DNA from: CAZNDN01 sp964571815
GTDB taxonomy: Bacteria; Fibrobacterota; Chitinivibrionia; Chitinivibrionales; WJKA01
Length of the DNA stretch: 64,000 nt
Direction: 5' to 3'
Assembly (NCBI GenBank): GCA_964571815.1
Contig: CAZNDN010000007.1
Coordinates: forward strand, 1 to 64,000
Part shown: one piece after another, positions 46,010-56,010 of the stretch
Position numbering within the stretch: the first letter of the stretch is position 1
Layout of the letters: every line of letters begins with the position of its first letter
Position numbers and translations under genes: made by a program
Notes under the pieces: generated by a model
What the model was told of the DNA's origin: nothing
The model's database searches: none
What the model saw: only the letters and a program-made list of their open reading frames with translations

Positions 46010-48121
46010 ATGTCGTCCGGGCTGTCGTTGGAGCGCGCAAGAAATATCGGTATCATGGCCCATATCGATGCGGGCAAGACAACAACGACCGAGCGGCTTC
46101 TCTACTATGCCGGCATTGTCCACAGAATGGGAGAGGTACATGACGGCAACACGGTGATGGATTGGATGGTCCAGGAGCGGGAACGAGGGATCACCATTAC
46201 GTCTGCCGCCATAACGTGCATCTGGAACGATCATCATATCACGATAATCGATACGCCTGGGCACGTTGATTTTACCATAGAAGTTGAACGTTCTTTGAGA
46301 GTCCTGGATGGTGCAGTTGCCATATTCGATTCGGTTGGCGGCGTAGAACCTCAGTCGGAGACTGTCTGGAGACAGGCCGACAAATACCACGTGCCCCGAA
46401 TTGCATTTGTTAATAAGATGGATCGGACGGGAGCCGATTTCACCAATGTCGTGTCCATGATCCACACGAAGCTGGCCGCGGATGCCGTGCCGATACAGGT
46501 CCCGATAGGGGCCGAGCAGGGCTTCGAGGGAGTGATCGACCTGGTCCGGATGAAGGCGTACCGTTACGATGAAGAGGCGCTGGGGATGAACGTATACGAA
46601 AGCGAGATTCCCGACGCGTATGCCGATGAGTGCGCGATTCGTCGTGAGGAGATGCTGGAGAAGGTGTGTGATTTCGACGACGAGTTGATGCAGGTGATGC
46701 TGGAGGGAAACAGGCCCCGACCGGCACTCATCGATCGCGCGATCAGAAATGCCGTGTTGCAATACCGTATCTGCCCGGTGCTCTGCGGCGCGGCATTCCG
46801 AAACAAGGGAATCCAGCAGTTGGCCGACGCGATTGTCGCGTATCTGCCTTCGCCGGCGGAGCGCGGGGGAGTTGAAGGCACCGACCCGTCGAGCGGTGAA
46901 AAGCGGTTCAGGAAGCCCGATCCCGGCGAACCGTTCTGCGCGCTGGTATTCAAAGTAGCCACCGACCGTCATTTCGGCCGGCTGGCCTTTGCCAGGGCGT
47001 ACTCGGGTGAGCTGAAGGTCAAGGGCTCGGCGCTCAATCCGCGGACGGGCTCCACTGAGCGGCCGTTGCGGGTGTTCCGGATGCATTCCAACAAGCGCAA
47101 GCCGCAGGATGCGGTGCGAGCGGGGGATATCGTCTCGCTGGTTGGACTGAAGGATACGACCACCGGGGATACGCTCTGCGACCCGGCGAAGCCGATTCTG
47201 CTGGAGAAGATGACCTTCCCGGAGACGGTGATATCGCGGTCGATCGAGGCCAGGAGTACGGCCGACGAGGACAAGTTACAGAAAGCGCTCGCGAGGCTGG
47301 AGGATGAGGATCCGACGTGTGCGGTCCTGGAGGACCGGGATACCGGTCAGACCCTGATTTCGGGCATGGGCGAGCTTCATCTGGAGGTGTTGGTCGATCG
47401 GCTGGTCAGAGAATTCGCTACGCCGGTGCATGTGGGGAAGCCCCAGGTTTCGTACCGGGAGAGTATCACGGCCGAGGCGACCGAAGAATCGGAATTCACC
47501 CAGCCCCTGGGAGGCAAACAGCAGTATGCGCACGTGCTCTTGCACGTGCGACCGGCTCCTCCCGAGCAGGCAGTGGTGTGCAGGGAGGCTCTCGGTAAAG
47601 GGGGGGGGGAAGTCCCGCCGGAGTTTGTCGAAGCGGCGCGGCGGGGGGTTGTGGAAGCCGCGAGTGCCGGTGTGCTTTCGGGCTATCCTCTGCTGGGCGT
47701 AGACATCGAGCTGCGAAAACTGCGGTTCCGTGAAGAGGATTCGACCGAACCGGCGTTCAAGATCGCGGGAGCGGCGGCGTTCGAGGCGGCCTGCCGGGCC
47801 GCGCAGCCGGCAATCATGGAGCCGATGGGAGCGCTGGAGGTTGTGGCGCCCGAGGAGTATGTCGGCGCGGTGATCAACGATTTGAACGGGCGCAGAGGGA
47901 AAGTGCTGAATATCGTCTCGAGAAAAGACGCGCGGGTGGTGGATGCCCTGGCGCCGATAGCGGAAATGTTCGGCTATGCAACTGCACTTCGATCCCTGAC
48001 TCAAGGCAGAGCGTTGTATTCGTTACAGTTCAGCAACTATGCGCGGGCTCCCGCGCAGGTCCAGGATGAGATCCTGAGGCGTATTGGGAGATATGATTTG
48101 AGGGAAACCACCGAGTCCTGA
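46010..48121 (+). CDS. fusA: Elongation factor G (divergent domain IV)
   Basis: 703 residues. GTPase motifs: MAHIDAGKTTTTERLLYYAG, ERERGITITSAA, DTPGHVDFTIEVERSLRVLD and NKMDRTGADF. Domain II to V are complete (SGMGELHLEVLVDRLVREFA; QGRALYSLQFSNYARAP). Domain IV deviates from the common EF-G: TQPLGGKQQYAHV where FxKQSGGRGQYGHV is usual, and GYPLLGVDIELRKLRF. This recalls the specialised spdEFG1/EF-G2-like forms, though its place in the str cluster argues for the main translocase. A run of nine G lies at 47600-47608 in frame. Confidence 0.9.
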   Translation: MSSGLSLERARNIGIMAHIDAGKTTTTERLLYYAGIVHRMGEVHDGNTVMDWMVQERERGITITSAAITCIWNDHHITIIDTPGHVDFTIEVERSLRVLDGAVAIFDSVGGVEPQSETVWRQADKYHVPRIAFVNKMDRTGADFTNVVSMIHTKLAADAVPIQVPIGAEQGFEGVIDLVRMKAYRYDEEALGMNVYESEIPDAYADECAIRREEMLEKVCDFDDELMQVMLEGNRPRPALIDRAIRNAVLQYRICPVLCGAAFRNKGIQQLADAIVAYLPSPAERGGVEGTDPSSGEKRFRKPDPGEPFCALVFKVATDRHFGRLAFARAYSGELKVKGSALNPRTGSTERPLRVFRMHSNKRKPQDAVRAGDIVSLVGLKDTTTGDTLCDPAKPILLEKMTFPETVISRSIEARSTADEDKLQKALARLEDEDPTCAVLEDRDTGQTLISGMGELHLEVLVDRLVREFATPVHVGKPQVSYRESITAEATEESEFTQPLGGKQQYAHVLLHVRPAPPEQAVVCREALGKGGGEVPPEFVEAARRGVVEAASAGVLSGYPLLGVDIELRKLRFREEDSTEPAFKIAGAAAFEAACRAAQPAIMEPMGALEVVAPEEYVGAVINDLNGRRGKVLNIVSRKDARVVDALAPIAEMFGYATALRSLTQGRALYSLQFSNYARAPAQVQDEILRRIGRYDLRETTES

Positions 48122-48127
48122 GGGGGT

Positions 48128-49323
<1,196 letters not shown>

Positions 49324-49349
49324 CCATGAACGGACGGGGAGCGTGAGCA

Positions 49350-49658
49350 GTGCCAAGTGAAAAGATTCGAATTCGCCTGAAGTCGTTCGATCACAACATA
49401 CTGGATCGCTCGGCGATGGATATTGTTCGGACGGCGAAGGGGACGGGGGCGCGTATCTCTGGACCCGTGCCGCTTCCCACGCAGAAGACCGTGTATACGG
49501 TGCTGCGGTCTCCTCATGTGAACAAGAAATCGCGGGAGCAGTTCGAAACCAGGATACACAAGCGTCTGATCGATATTCAGGAGTCGACGCCGCAGACGGT
49601 GGATTCACTCATGCGGCTGGACCTACCGGGCGGCGTGGACGTGGAGATAAAGGTATAG
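49350..49658 (+). CDS. rpsJ: Ribosomal protein uS10
   Basis: 102 residues with a GTG start. Contains IRIRLKSFDHNILDRSAMDI, ISGPVPLPTQKTVYTVLRSP and HVNKKSREQFETRIHKRLID. It also acts with NusB in antitermination. First gene of the S10 cluster; only 26 bases follow tuf, so there is no room for a separate long leader. Confidence 0.96.
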   Translation: MPSEKIRIRLKSFDHNILDRSAMDIVRTAKGTGARISGPVPLPTQKTVYTVLRSPHVNKKSREQFETRIHKRLIDIQESTPQTVDSLMRLDLPGGVDVEIKV

Positions 49659-49706
49659 GCGCGGCCGTGTCGAGGCGGACGGCAAAGCAACAACGGACGG
49701 GAAATC

Positions 49707-50348
49707 ATGCAGGGATTAATCGGCACCAAGATCGGGATGACGAGGATTTTCGACAAGGACACGGGTGAAGCGGTACCCGTATCGATCATCCGGGTCGGCG
49801 AGAACGTGGTGCATCAGCGGAAGACGATGGAGAAGGACGGCTACGATGCGGTGCAGATGGGGTACGGGCCGGTGGGTGAGAATCGTCTGACAATGCCCCG
49901 GGCGGGGCATTTCCGGAAGCTGGGGTCGACGCCGACGCGGCTGATCAGGGAGTTTCGGCTCGACAGTGTCGATGAGGAGTTGAAGCCGGGTGTGCGCGTG
50001 GGGGTTGAAGCGTTCGAGGGCGTGGAGCTGGTCGATGTTACGGGGGTGTCGAAAGGCCGGGGCTTCACCGGGACGATCAAGCGGTACAATTTCCAGCGCG
50101 GTCGTGAAACGCACGGCAACACCAATCATCGTCAGCGCGGCTCTACCGGCAACAGTGCCTATCCGGGCCGTGTCTTCCCGGGGATGAAAATGCCCGGTCG
50201 TTACGGTGCGCGGCAGGTAACCACCAGGGGGTTGAAACTGGTGGCCACCAACAGTGAAGAGGGGTTGTTGATGGTTCGGGGAGCAATTCCCGGCAGGAAC
50301 AAGGGAATTGTGCTTGTCAGGAAACACACGGCAACGAAGAAGGCGTAG
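49707..50348 (+). CDS. rplC: Ribosomal protein uL3
   Basis: 213 residues. Contains MQGLIGTKIGMTRIFDKDTG, the loop reaching the peptidyl-transferase centre (GRETHGNTNHRQRGSTGNSA, then YPGRVFPGMKMPGRYG) and MVRGAIPGRNKGIVLVRK. rplD follows after eight bases. Confidence 0.96.
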   Translation: MQGLIGTKIGMTRIFDKDTGEAVPVSIIRVGENVVHQRKTMEKDGYDAVQMGYGPVGENRLTMPRAGHFRKLGSTPTRLIREFRLDSVDEELKPGVRVGVEAFEGVELVDVTGVSKGRGFTGTIKRYNFQRGRETHGNTNHRQRGSTGNSAYPGRVFPGMKMPGRYGARQVTTRGLKLVATNSEEGLLMVRGAIPGRNKGIVLVRKHTATKKA

Positions 50349-50356
50349 GGATCTGC

Positions 50357-51001
50357 ATGGCTATCAACGCGGTGGTATACAGCGCGACGGGTGAGAAGAA
50401 GGGGAGCATGGAGCTGCCGGAGGAGCTGTTCGGCGAAGAGGGGATCAACGAGGCGCTTCTGCACCAGGTGCTCACTCAGTATCGAGCCAATATGCGTCAG
50501 GGCACGGCCAAAACCAGGGGCCGGGGCGAGGTTCGCGGCGGCGGCGCCAAGCCGTGGCGTCAGAAGGGCACGGGACGTGCCCGGGCGGGAAGCAATGCGT
50601 CTCCGCTGTGGGTTCGCGGCGGCAAGTCCTTCGGTCCCGCACCGCGAGACTATCGTTCGACGATCCCGGCGAAGATGCGCAGGGCGGCACTGAAGCAGGC
50701 TCTGTCGGCGCGGGCGCGCGAGGAGCGCGTGGCGGTTGTCGACAAGGTGGTGTGCGAGGAACCGAAAACCAGCGTTGTTGCCGGCCTGCTCAAGGCCATG
50801 GGGCTGGATGCGGGGCGGAAGCTGCTGATCGTTGCGGGGGGTAAGGACAGTCCGTTGGTGCGCTCGGCGCGCAATATCAGGGACCTGCGGATTTGTTCGG
50901 TATCGGATATCAATGCCTGGGAAGTTATCACCAGCGAACATGTCATTTTTGCGGATCCCGACCTGGTCGGCGGATTGAACAAGGCGGTACATCGTGAGTA
51001 A
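50357..51001 (+). CDS. rplD: Ribosomal protein uL4
   Basis: 214 residues. Contains the exit-tunnel loop TRGRGEVRGGGAKPWRQKGT with GRARAGSNASPLWVRGG. In E. coli L4 is the autoregulator of the S10 operon. Its last eight bases overlap the GTG start of rplW. Confidence 0.95.
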   Translation: MAINAVVYSATGEKKGSMELPEELFGEEGINEALLHQVLTQYRANMRQGTAKTRGRGEVRGGGAKPWRQKGTGRARAGSNASPLWVRGGKSFGPAPRDYRSTIPAKMRRAALKQALSARAREERVAVVDKVVCEEPKTSVVAGLLKAMGLDAGRKLLIVAGGKDSPLVRSARNIRDLRICSVSDINAWEVITSEHVIFADPDLVGGLNKAVHRE

Positions 51002-51284
51002 GCATCATCGTATCATTCGCGCTCCTTCCGTGACGGAGAAGAATACCATGCTGCGGGGCACGCAGAACAAGTATGTCATGGAAGTCGATCGGAAGGCAAC
51101 GAAGGCGCAGATCAAGGAAGCGGTCGAGCAGTTGTGCGGGGTTACCGTGATGAAGGTCAATACCATGATTGTCAAGGGTAAGCGAAAGAGGATGGGCAGG
51201 TTCGCGGGCTATCGCCCCGATCTGAAGAAGGCTATTGTGAAGGTCAAGGAAGGTCAGACATTGAAGCAGTTCGGCGAGGTGTAG
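50994..51284 (+). CDS. rplW: Ribosomal protein uL23
   Basis: 96 residues with a GTG start overlapping rplD. Contains IIRAPSVTEKNTMLRGTQNK, VEQLCGVTVMKVNTMIVKGK and GRFAGYRPDLKKAIVKVKEG. It lies at the exit of the tunnel and binds trigger factor and SRP. Confidence 0.95.
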   Translation: MSKHHRIIRAPSVTEKNTMLRGTQNKYVMEVDRKATKAQIKEAVEQLCGVTVMKVNTMIVKGKRKRMGRFAGYRPDLKKAIVKVKEGQTLKQFGEV

Positions 51285-51332
51285 GCGCGGTATGTCCGGG
51301 CGGGGATCACCAACGAAGACAGGGTAGGGAGT

Positions 51333-52169
51333 ATGCCGATAAAGACGTTCAGACCCAAGACTCCGACGCAGCGGTACAAGACGGTGCTGCACAATCCGCG
51401 GCGTACGTCGGACGAGCCGTATGCGCCCCTTCTACGGCGGAAGAAACGTATCAGCGGGCGCAACAACTCCGGACAGATCACGGTCCGGCATCGTGGAGGC
51501 GGCCACAAGCGTCATTACCGGCTGGTCGATTTCAAACGCGACAAGGTGGGCGTTCCCGGAGAAGTCGAGACCATCGAGTACGACCCGAATCGCACCTGTG
51601 ATATTGCGCTGGTGAAGTACCGCGACGGGGAGCGGCGGTACGTGCTGGCCACGATGAATATGAAGAAGGGAATGCAGATCATGTCGGGGGAAGATGCGGA
51701 GATTGCCGAAGGCAACTGCATGCCCCTGCGGCGCATTCCCACGGGGACGATGGTGCACAACGTGGAGCTGCGTTCCGGCAAGGGCGGGCAGCTTGTCCGG
51801 AGTGCGGGGGCTTGCGCCGAGGTTGTTTCCAGGGAAGGGAGCATGGTACAACTGAAGCTGCCTTCCAGCGAGATTCGCAATGTTCCGGAGAAGTGCACGG
51901 CCACGATCGGGCAGGTGGGCAATGCCGAGCATGTAAATGTTGTCGGCGGATCGGCCGGTCGCACGCGGCACCGGGGAGTACGGCCCACGGTTCGCGGTGT
52001 GGCCATGAACCCGGTGGATCATCCCATGGGCGGCGGGGAAGGAAAAGCATCCGGAGGCGGACATCCCGTCTCACCGTGGGGAAAGAAGGCCAAGGGCGCG
52101 AAGACGCGGCGGGCGAGGAAGAGTTCGGACCGCATGATTGTGCGCCGGCGGAAAAAGAAGTCCAGATAA
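51333..52169 (+). CDS. rplB: Ribosomal protein uL2
   Basis: 278 residues. Contains SGRNNSGQITVRHRGGGHKR, GTMVHNVELRSGKGGQLVRS and the catalytic-centre histidine region VRGVAMNPVDHPMGGGEGKA. Normal length. Confidence 0.97.
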   Translation: MPIKTFRPKTPTQRYKTVLHNPRRTSDEPYAPLLRRKKRISGRNNSGQITVRHRGGGHKRHYRLVDFKRDKVGVPGEVETIEYDPNRTCDIALVKYRDGERRYVLATMNMKKGMQIMSGEDAEIAEGNCMPLRRIPTGTMVHNVELRSGKGGQLVRSAGACAEVVSREGSMVQLKLPSSEIRNVPEKCTATIGQVGNAEHVNVVGGSAGRTRHRGVRPTVRGVAMNPVDHPMGGGEGKASGGGHPVSPWGKKAKGAKTRRARKSSDRMIVRRRKKKSR

Positions 52170-52191
52170 TTATCGGGAAGGGTTTGCGCTT

Positions 52192-52479
52192 ATGAGTCGG
52201 TCGATCAAGAAGGGTCCGTTTGTCGACGATCACCTGTTGAAGAAGGCTTCGTTGATGAACAAGACGGGGCAGAAGAAGGTGATCAAGACGTGGTCGCGGC
52301 GCTCGACAATTCTTCCGGAGTTTGTGGGTATGACCTTTGCGATTCACAACGGCAGCAAGTTCGTGCCGGTGTATGTTACCGAGAATATGGTGGGGCACAA
52401 GCTGGGGGAGTTCGCTCCGACCAGACTCTATCGAAGCCACAGTGGACACGTACGTGTCGACAAGACGGTGAAGCGTTGA
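52192..52479 (+). CDS. rpsS: Ribosomal protein uS19
   Basis: 95 residues from the ATG at 52192; an in-frame ATG at 52138 would extend it into rplB and is rejected. Contains MSRSIKKGPFVDDHLLKK, TWSRRSTILPEFVGMTFAIH and GHKLGEFAPTRLYRSH. Confidence 0.96.
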   Translation: MSRSIKKGPFVDDHLLKKASLMNKTGQKKVIKTWSRRSTILPEFVGMTFAIHNGSKFVPVYVTENMVGHKLGEFAPTRLYRSHSGHVRVDKTVKR

Positions 52480-52498
52480 CGACGGGAGTTGAGAAGAG

Positions 52499-52840
52499 AT
52501 GGAATCCAGAGCAATACTTCGATACTGCAAGACGACGCCGCGGAAAGCCAGGGTGGTGGCTGATGCCGTCAAGGGGCGCATGGTGGGTGATGCGCTGAGT
52601 GTGTTGCGGTTCGGTATCGGCAAGGCGGTTGCCGTCGACGTCTCCAAGACGATCAAATCGGCGGTGGCTAATATGCAGAGCAGGCACGAGGATGCCGCGA
52701 TTGATATCGATTCCTTGCGGATCAAGGAGATTCGCGTGGACGAGGGCCCGGTGCTTCGGCGATTCCGGGCGCGTGCGCAGGGAAGGGTCGGGCGGCGGCT
52801 GAAGCGCATGTGTCACATTACGGTTGCCGTTTCCGATTAA
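52499..52840 (+). CDS. rplV: Ribosomal protein uL22
   Basis: 113 residues. Contains RYCKTTPRKARVVADAVKGR, IKSAVANMQSRHEDAAIDID and the tunnel hairpin VLRRFRARAQGRVGRRLKRM. The macrolide-contact hairpin is of normal length. Confidence 0.95.
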   Translation: MESRAILRYCKTTPRKARVVADAVKGRMVGDALSVLRFGIGKAVAVDVSKTIKSAVANMQSRHEDAAIDIDSLRIKEIRVDEGPVLRRFRARAQGRVGRRLKRMCHITVAVSD

Positions 52841-52858
52841 CGGAGGGGAGGAGAGATC

Positions 52859-53518
52859 GTGGGCCAGAAAACGCATCCTGTCGGTTTTCGTCTGGGAATA
52901 AACAAGACGTGGTGTTCCAACTGGTATGCCAGGGAGCATTTCGCCGACTATCTGTACGAAGATATTCTGATTCGAAGTTATCTGAAAAAGCGGCTGGAGC
53001 ACGGCGGTGTATCGAGTTTTCAGATTGAGCGCACGGCCAAGAAGGTGGTGGTGAACATTCACACGTCGCGGCCGGGTATTGTGATCGGCAAGAGGGGCGA
53101 GGAGGTGGAGCGGCTGCGGGGCGAGCTGCAGCACCTGACGCAGAAGGATATACAGATCAATATTAAGGAAGTCAAGAAGCCGGAGATGGATTCGCAGTTG
53201 GTTGCGCAGAATATCGCACGGCAGGTTGAGCGGCGTATTTCGTACAAGAAGGCGATCAAGAAGGCGATTGCCACGGCGATGCGCATGGGGGCGGAGGGAA
53301 TCAAGGTGATGGTTGCGGGGCGGCTCAACGGTACCGAAATCGCGCGGACCGAGACGTTCAAAGAGGGGCGTATACCGCTCCATACGCTCCGGGCTGATAT
53401 CGATTATGCAACGGCGGTATCACATACGACGTACGGATGTATCGGGTTGAAAGTGTGGATATGCAAGGGCGAGGTCATTCCCCGCACGGAGCGGGCGACG
53501 ACCGGCGCGGCGGCGTAG
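52859..53518 (+). CDS. rpsC: Ribosomal protein uS3
   Basis: 219 residues with a GTG start behind GGAGGGGAGG. Contains GQKTHPVGFRLGINKTWCSN, the KH-domain motif RPGIVIGKRGEEVERLRGEL and GRLNGTEIARTETFKEGRIP. It is part of the mRNA entry tunnel. Confidence 0.96.
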   Translation: MGQKTHPVGFRLGINKTWCSNWYAREHFADYLYEDILIRSYLKKRLEHGGVSSFQIERTAKKVVVNIHTSRPGIVIGKRGEEVERLRGELQHLTQKDIQINIKEVKKPEMDSQLVAQNIARQVERRISYKKAIKKAIATAMRMGAEGIKVMVAGRLNGTEIARTETFKEGRIPLHTLRADIDYATAVSHTTYGCIGLKVWICKGEVIPRTERATTGAAA

Positions 53519-53563
53519 TGTACCGCTTCTTTTGACCCGGGCACGAGGAGACAGGACGGAAGC

Positions 53564-53980
53564 ATGCTGGCACCGAAGAAGGTGAAATGGCGGAAACAGC
53601 ACCGGGGAAGGCGTACCAATGCGGTGTCGCGGTGCAATACGGTGACATTCGGAGAGTACGCGCTTCAGTCAATGGAGCCGGGCTGGATCGACAGCCGTCA
53701 GATCGAGGCGGCCCGTGTGGCAATGACTCGATTTGTCAAACGCGGCGGGAAGGTGTGGATCAGGATTTTTCCCGACAAACCCTACACCAAGCATCCGGCG
53801 GAATCCCGCATGGGCAAGGGCAAGGGTGCTCCCGAGGGCTGGGTGAGTGTGGTTCGGCCGGGGACGGTGATGTTTGAGATGTCGGGCGTGCGTAACGATA
53901 TTGCCAGGGAAGCCATGCGTCTGGCGGCGCACAAGCTGCCGGTGAAAACCAGGTTTGTCGATGTGACGGAGACGGGGTAG
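53564..53980 (+). CDS. rplP: Ribosomal protein uL16
   Basis: 138 residues. Starts MLAPKKVKWRKQHRGRR; contains EPGWIDSRQIEAARVAMTRF and MGKGKGAPEGWVSVVRPGTV. It positions the tRNA acceptor arm. rpmC follows after four bases. Confidence 0.96.
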   Translation: MLAPKKVKWRKQHRGRRTNAVSRCNTVTFGEYALQSMEPGWIDSRQIEAARVAMTRFVKRGGKVWIRIFPDKPYTKHPAESRMGKGKGAPEGWVSVVRPGTVMFEMSGVRNDIAREAMRLAAHKLPVKTRFVDVTETG

Positions 53981-53984
53981 GGAC

Positions 53985-54182
53985 ATGAAGGCACATGAGC
54001 TGAGGGAATTATCGCCGGTGGAAATTCAGGGGAAGGTTGAGGACCTGGAAGAGGAACACTTCAACCTTCGTTTTCAAGCCAAACTGGGGCAACTGAGCAA
54101 CGCGCTTCGTATGCGCGAGGTGCGCAGGGACATTGCCCGTTGTCTGACCGTCCTGGGAGAGAAGCGGCGTGAGGGCCGGTGA
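53985..54182 (+). CDS. rpmC: Ribosomal protein uL29
   Basis: 65 residues forming the two-helix L29 hairpin: MKAHELRELSPVEIQGKVED, then LEEEHFNLRFQAKLGQLSNA and MREVRRDIARCLTVLGEKR. It binds near the tunnel exit next to L23. Confidence 0.94.
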   Translation: MKAHELRELSPVEIQGKVEDLEEEHFNLRFQAKLGQLSNALRMREVRRDIARCLTVLGEKRREGR

Positions 54183-54201
54183 AGGGGCGGAGGGAGTATC
54201 A

Positions 54202-54459
54202 ATGGCGGAGAGAAACAGCAGGAAGTCTCGAGTCGGCACCGTGGTGAGCAACGGGATGAACAAGACGGTTGTGGTGGACGTCCAGCGGCAGGTGGTCCAT
54301 CCCATGTATGGTCGTACCGTGCGCAAGCAAAAGAAGTACATGGCGCACGACGAAGAGAACGGGTGTAACGTGGGCGACCGGGTGGTGATCGTGGAGACGC
54401 GCCCGTTGTCCAGGCACAAGCGGTGGCGGGTCAGCGAGATCGTCACCAGGGCCGTATGA
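54202..54459 (+). CDS. rpsQ: Ribosomal protein uS17
   Basis: 85 residues from the ATG at 54202 with GGAGGGAG upstream; a longer GTG reading from 54169 overlaps rpmC and is rejected. Contains KSRVGTVVSNGMNKTVVVDV, HPMYGRTVRKQKKYMAHDEE and IVETRPLSRHKRWRVSEIV. Confidence 0.95.
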   Translation: MAERNSRKSRVGTVVSNGMNKTVVVDVQRQVVHPMYGRTVRKQKKYMAHDEENGCNVGDRVVIVETRPLSRHKRWRVSEIVTRAV

Positions 54460-54495
54460 CACTGCATGCGAGCACATTGACCGAGGCGAACTACA

Positions 54496-54864
54496 ATGAT
54501 TCAGGTACAGACACTGTTGAATGTGGCGGACAACTCCGGCGCGAAGAAGGTAGAGTGTATTCGCGTTCTCGGCGGGACGCGGAGGCGGTATGCGAGGGTG
54601 GGGGACGTGATCGTGGTGGCGGTCAAGGATGCCATTCCGAACTCGCCGGTGAAGAAAGGCAGTGTCGCCAGGGCGGTGGTGGTGCGGACGGCAAAGGAGT
54701 ACGGCCGGAAAGACGGGACGTTTGTGCGCTTCAGCGACAACGCCGCCGTGGTGGTCAACGATGCCGGTGAGCCGCGGGGAACGCGGATTTTCGGTCCGGT
54801 CGCACGCGAGTTGCGCGAAAAGAAATACATGCGTATTGCTTCCCTTGCCCCGGAAGTTCTTTGA
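54496..54864 (+). CDS. rplN: Ribosomal protein uL14
   Basis: 122 residues, the canonical length. Contains MIQVQTLLNVADNSGAKKVE, GTRRRYARVGDVIVVAVKDA, FSDNAAVVVNDAGEPRGTRI and FGPVARELREKKYMRIASLA. L14 is at the subunit interface. Confidence 0.97.
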   Translation: MIQVQTLLNVADNSGAKKVECIRVLGGTRRRYARVGDVIVVAVKDAIPNSPVKKGSVARAVVVRTAKEYGRKDGTFVRFSDNAAVVVNDAGEPRGTRIFGPVARELREKKYMRIASLAPEVL

Positions 54865-54879
54865 GAGGAGCAGGTTGTC

Positions 54880-55197
54880 ATGCCGAGCCGATTGCGAAAA
54901 AACGACATGGTTCAGGTGGTTTCGGGGGAGTATCGCGGCCAGACCGGCAGGGTGGTGAGGGTGATGCCGGGTAAGGGCAGGGCCGTAGTGGAGGGCTGCA
55001 ACATGGTCAAACGACACACCAAGCCCAATCCACGGAACCAGCAGGGCGGTATCCTTGAAAAGGAAGCACCGATCCATCTGTCGAATCTCATGCTGTTGTG
55101 CCCCAAGACCGGCAAGCCGACGCGGGTGGGGATGCGTGTGCTTGACTCCGGCAAGCGGGTAAGGTATTCGAAGAAGGCGAAGGAGTTGTTAGATTGA
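54880..55197 (+). CDS. rplX: Ribosomal protein uL24
   Basis: 105 residues with a KOW motif (VSGEYRGQTGRVVRVMPGKG) followed by KRHTKPNPRNQQGGILEKEA. Assembly initiator of the 50S subunit. Its TGA overlaps the TTG start of rplE. Confidence 0.96.
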   Translation: MPSRLRKNDMVQVVSGEYRGQTGRVVRVMPGKGRAVVEGCNMVKRHTKPNPRNQQGGILEKEAPIHLSNLMLLCPKTGKPTRVGMRVLDSGKRVRYSKKAKELLD

Positions 55198-55754
55198 GCG
55201 CAGAAACCAACACTATTCCTCGAATGCAGCGGGAGTACCGGGAGCGGGTTGTCCCGGCGCTTCAGAAGCGCTTGGGGATCGACAATGTCATGCAGGTCCC
55301 GCGTCTGGAGAAGATCGTGATCAATGCGGGTGTAGGACGCGCGGTGCAGGAGCCGAAGTTGCTTGACGAAGCGGTTATGACGCTGCGCAATATCAGCGGC
55401 CGGAAGCCGGTGGTCACGCGCGCACGGCAGGCCATTTCGAACTTCAAACTTCGCAAGAACAACGCTATCGGCTGTAAGGTGACCTTGCGCAGAGCCCACA
55501 TGTACGAGTTCTTCGACCGTCTGGTTTCCGTCTCCATTCCCCGGATCAGGGATTTCAGGGGACTTTCGCGGAAGTCGTTTGACGGGCGGGGTAACTACAG
55601 TGTAGGGATTAAGGAGCAGATCGTGTTTCTGGAGGTCGACCGGGACAAGATCAGCCGGATTACGGGAATGGATATAACGATGTGCACGAATGCGCCGAGG
55701 GACGACTGGGCGCTGGCGCTGCTTGAGGAAATGGGAATGCCGTTTCGCCGGTAA
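55194..55754 (+). CDS. rplE: Ribosomal protein uL5
   Basis: 186 residues from a TTG overlapping the rplX stop; an internal ATG at 55224 (MQREYRERVVPAL) is an alternative start. Contains LEKIVINAGVGRAVQEPKLL, GRKPVVTRARQAISNFKLRK and DFRGLSRKSFDGRGNYSVGI. It binds 5S rRNA. Confidence 0.95.
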   Translation: MSAETNTIPRMQREYRERVVPALQKRLGIDNVMQVPRLEKIVINAGVGRAVQEPKLLDEAVMTLRNISGRKPVVTRARQAISNFKLRKNNAIGCKVTLRRAHMYEFFDRLVSVSIPRIRDFRGLSRKSFDGRGNYSVGIKEQIVFLEVDRDKISRITGMDITMCTNAPRDDWALALLEEMGMPFRR

Positions 55755-55778
55755 GCGCGGCAAGGAAGGGAGAGTGGT

Positions 55779-55964
55779 GTGGCGAAGAAGGCGTTGATGG
55801 AGAAGGCAAGGCGGAAGCCGAAATTCAAGGTGCGCGCGTACAACCGGTGTCGACGGTGCGGAAGGGCGAGGGGGTATTACCGCCGGTTCGGACTGTGCAG
55901 ACTCTGTTTTCGGGATTTGGCGCGCGAAGGTGCCGTACCGGGAGTGGTTAAGTCGAGCTGGTAG
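55779..55964 (+). CDS. rpsN: Ribosomal protein uS14 (zinc-binding type)
   Basis: 61 residues with a GTG start. It is the short zinc-binding (C+) form: RCRRCGRARGYYRRFGLCRL and LCRLCFRDLAREGAVPGVVK, giving two CxxC pairs. Contains the invariant C-terminal KSSW. Confidence 0.96.
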   Translation: MAKKALMEKARRKPKFKVRAYNRCRRCGRARGYYRRFGLCRLCFRDLAREGAVPGVVKSSW

Positions 55965-56010
55965 ACCGGAGCGGGAAAAGGAAACGACAAACCGGAGGGT
56001 GTGAAGGATC

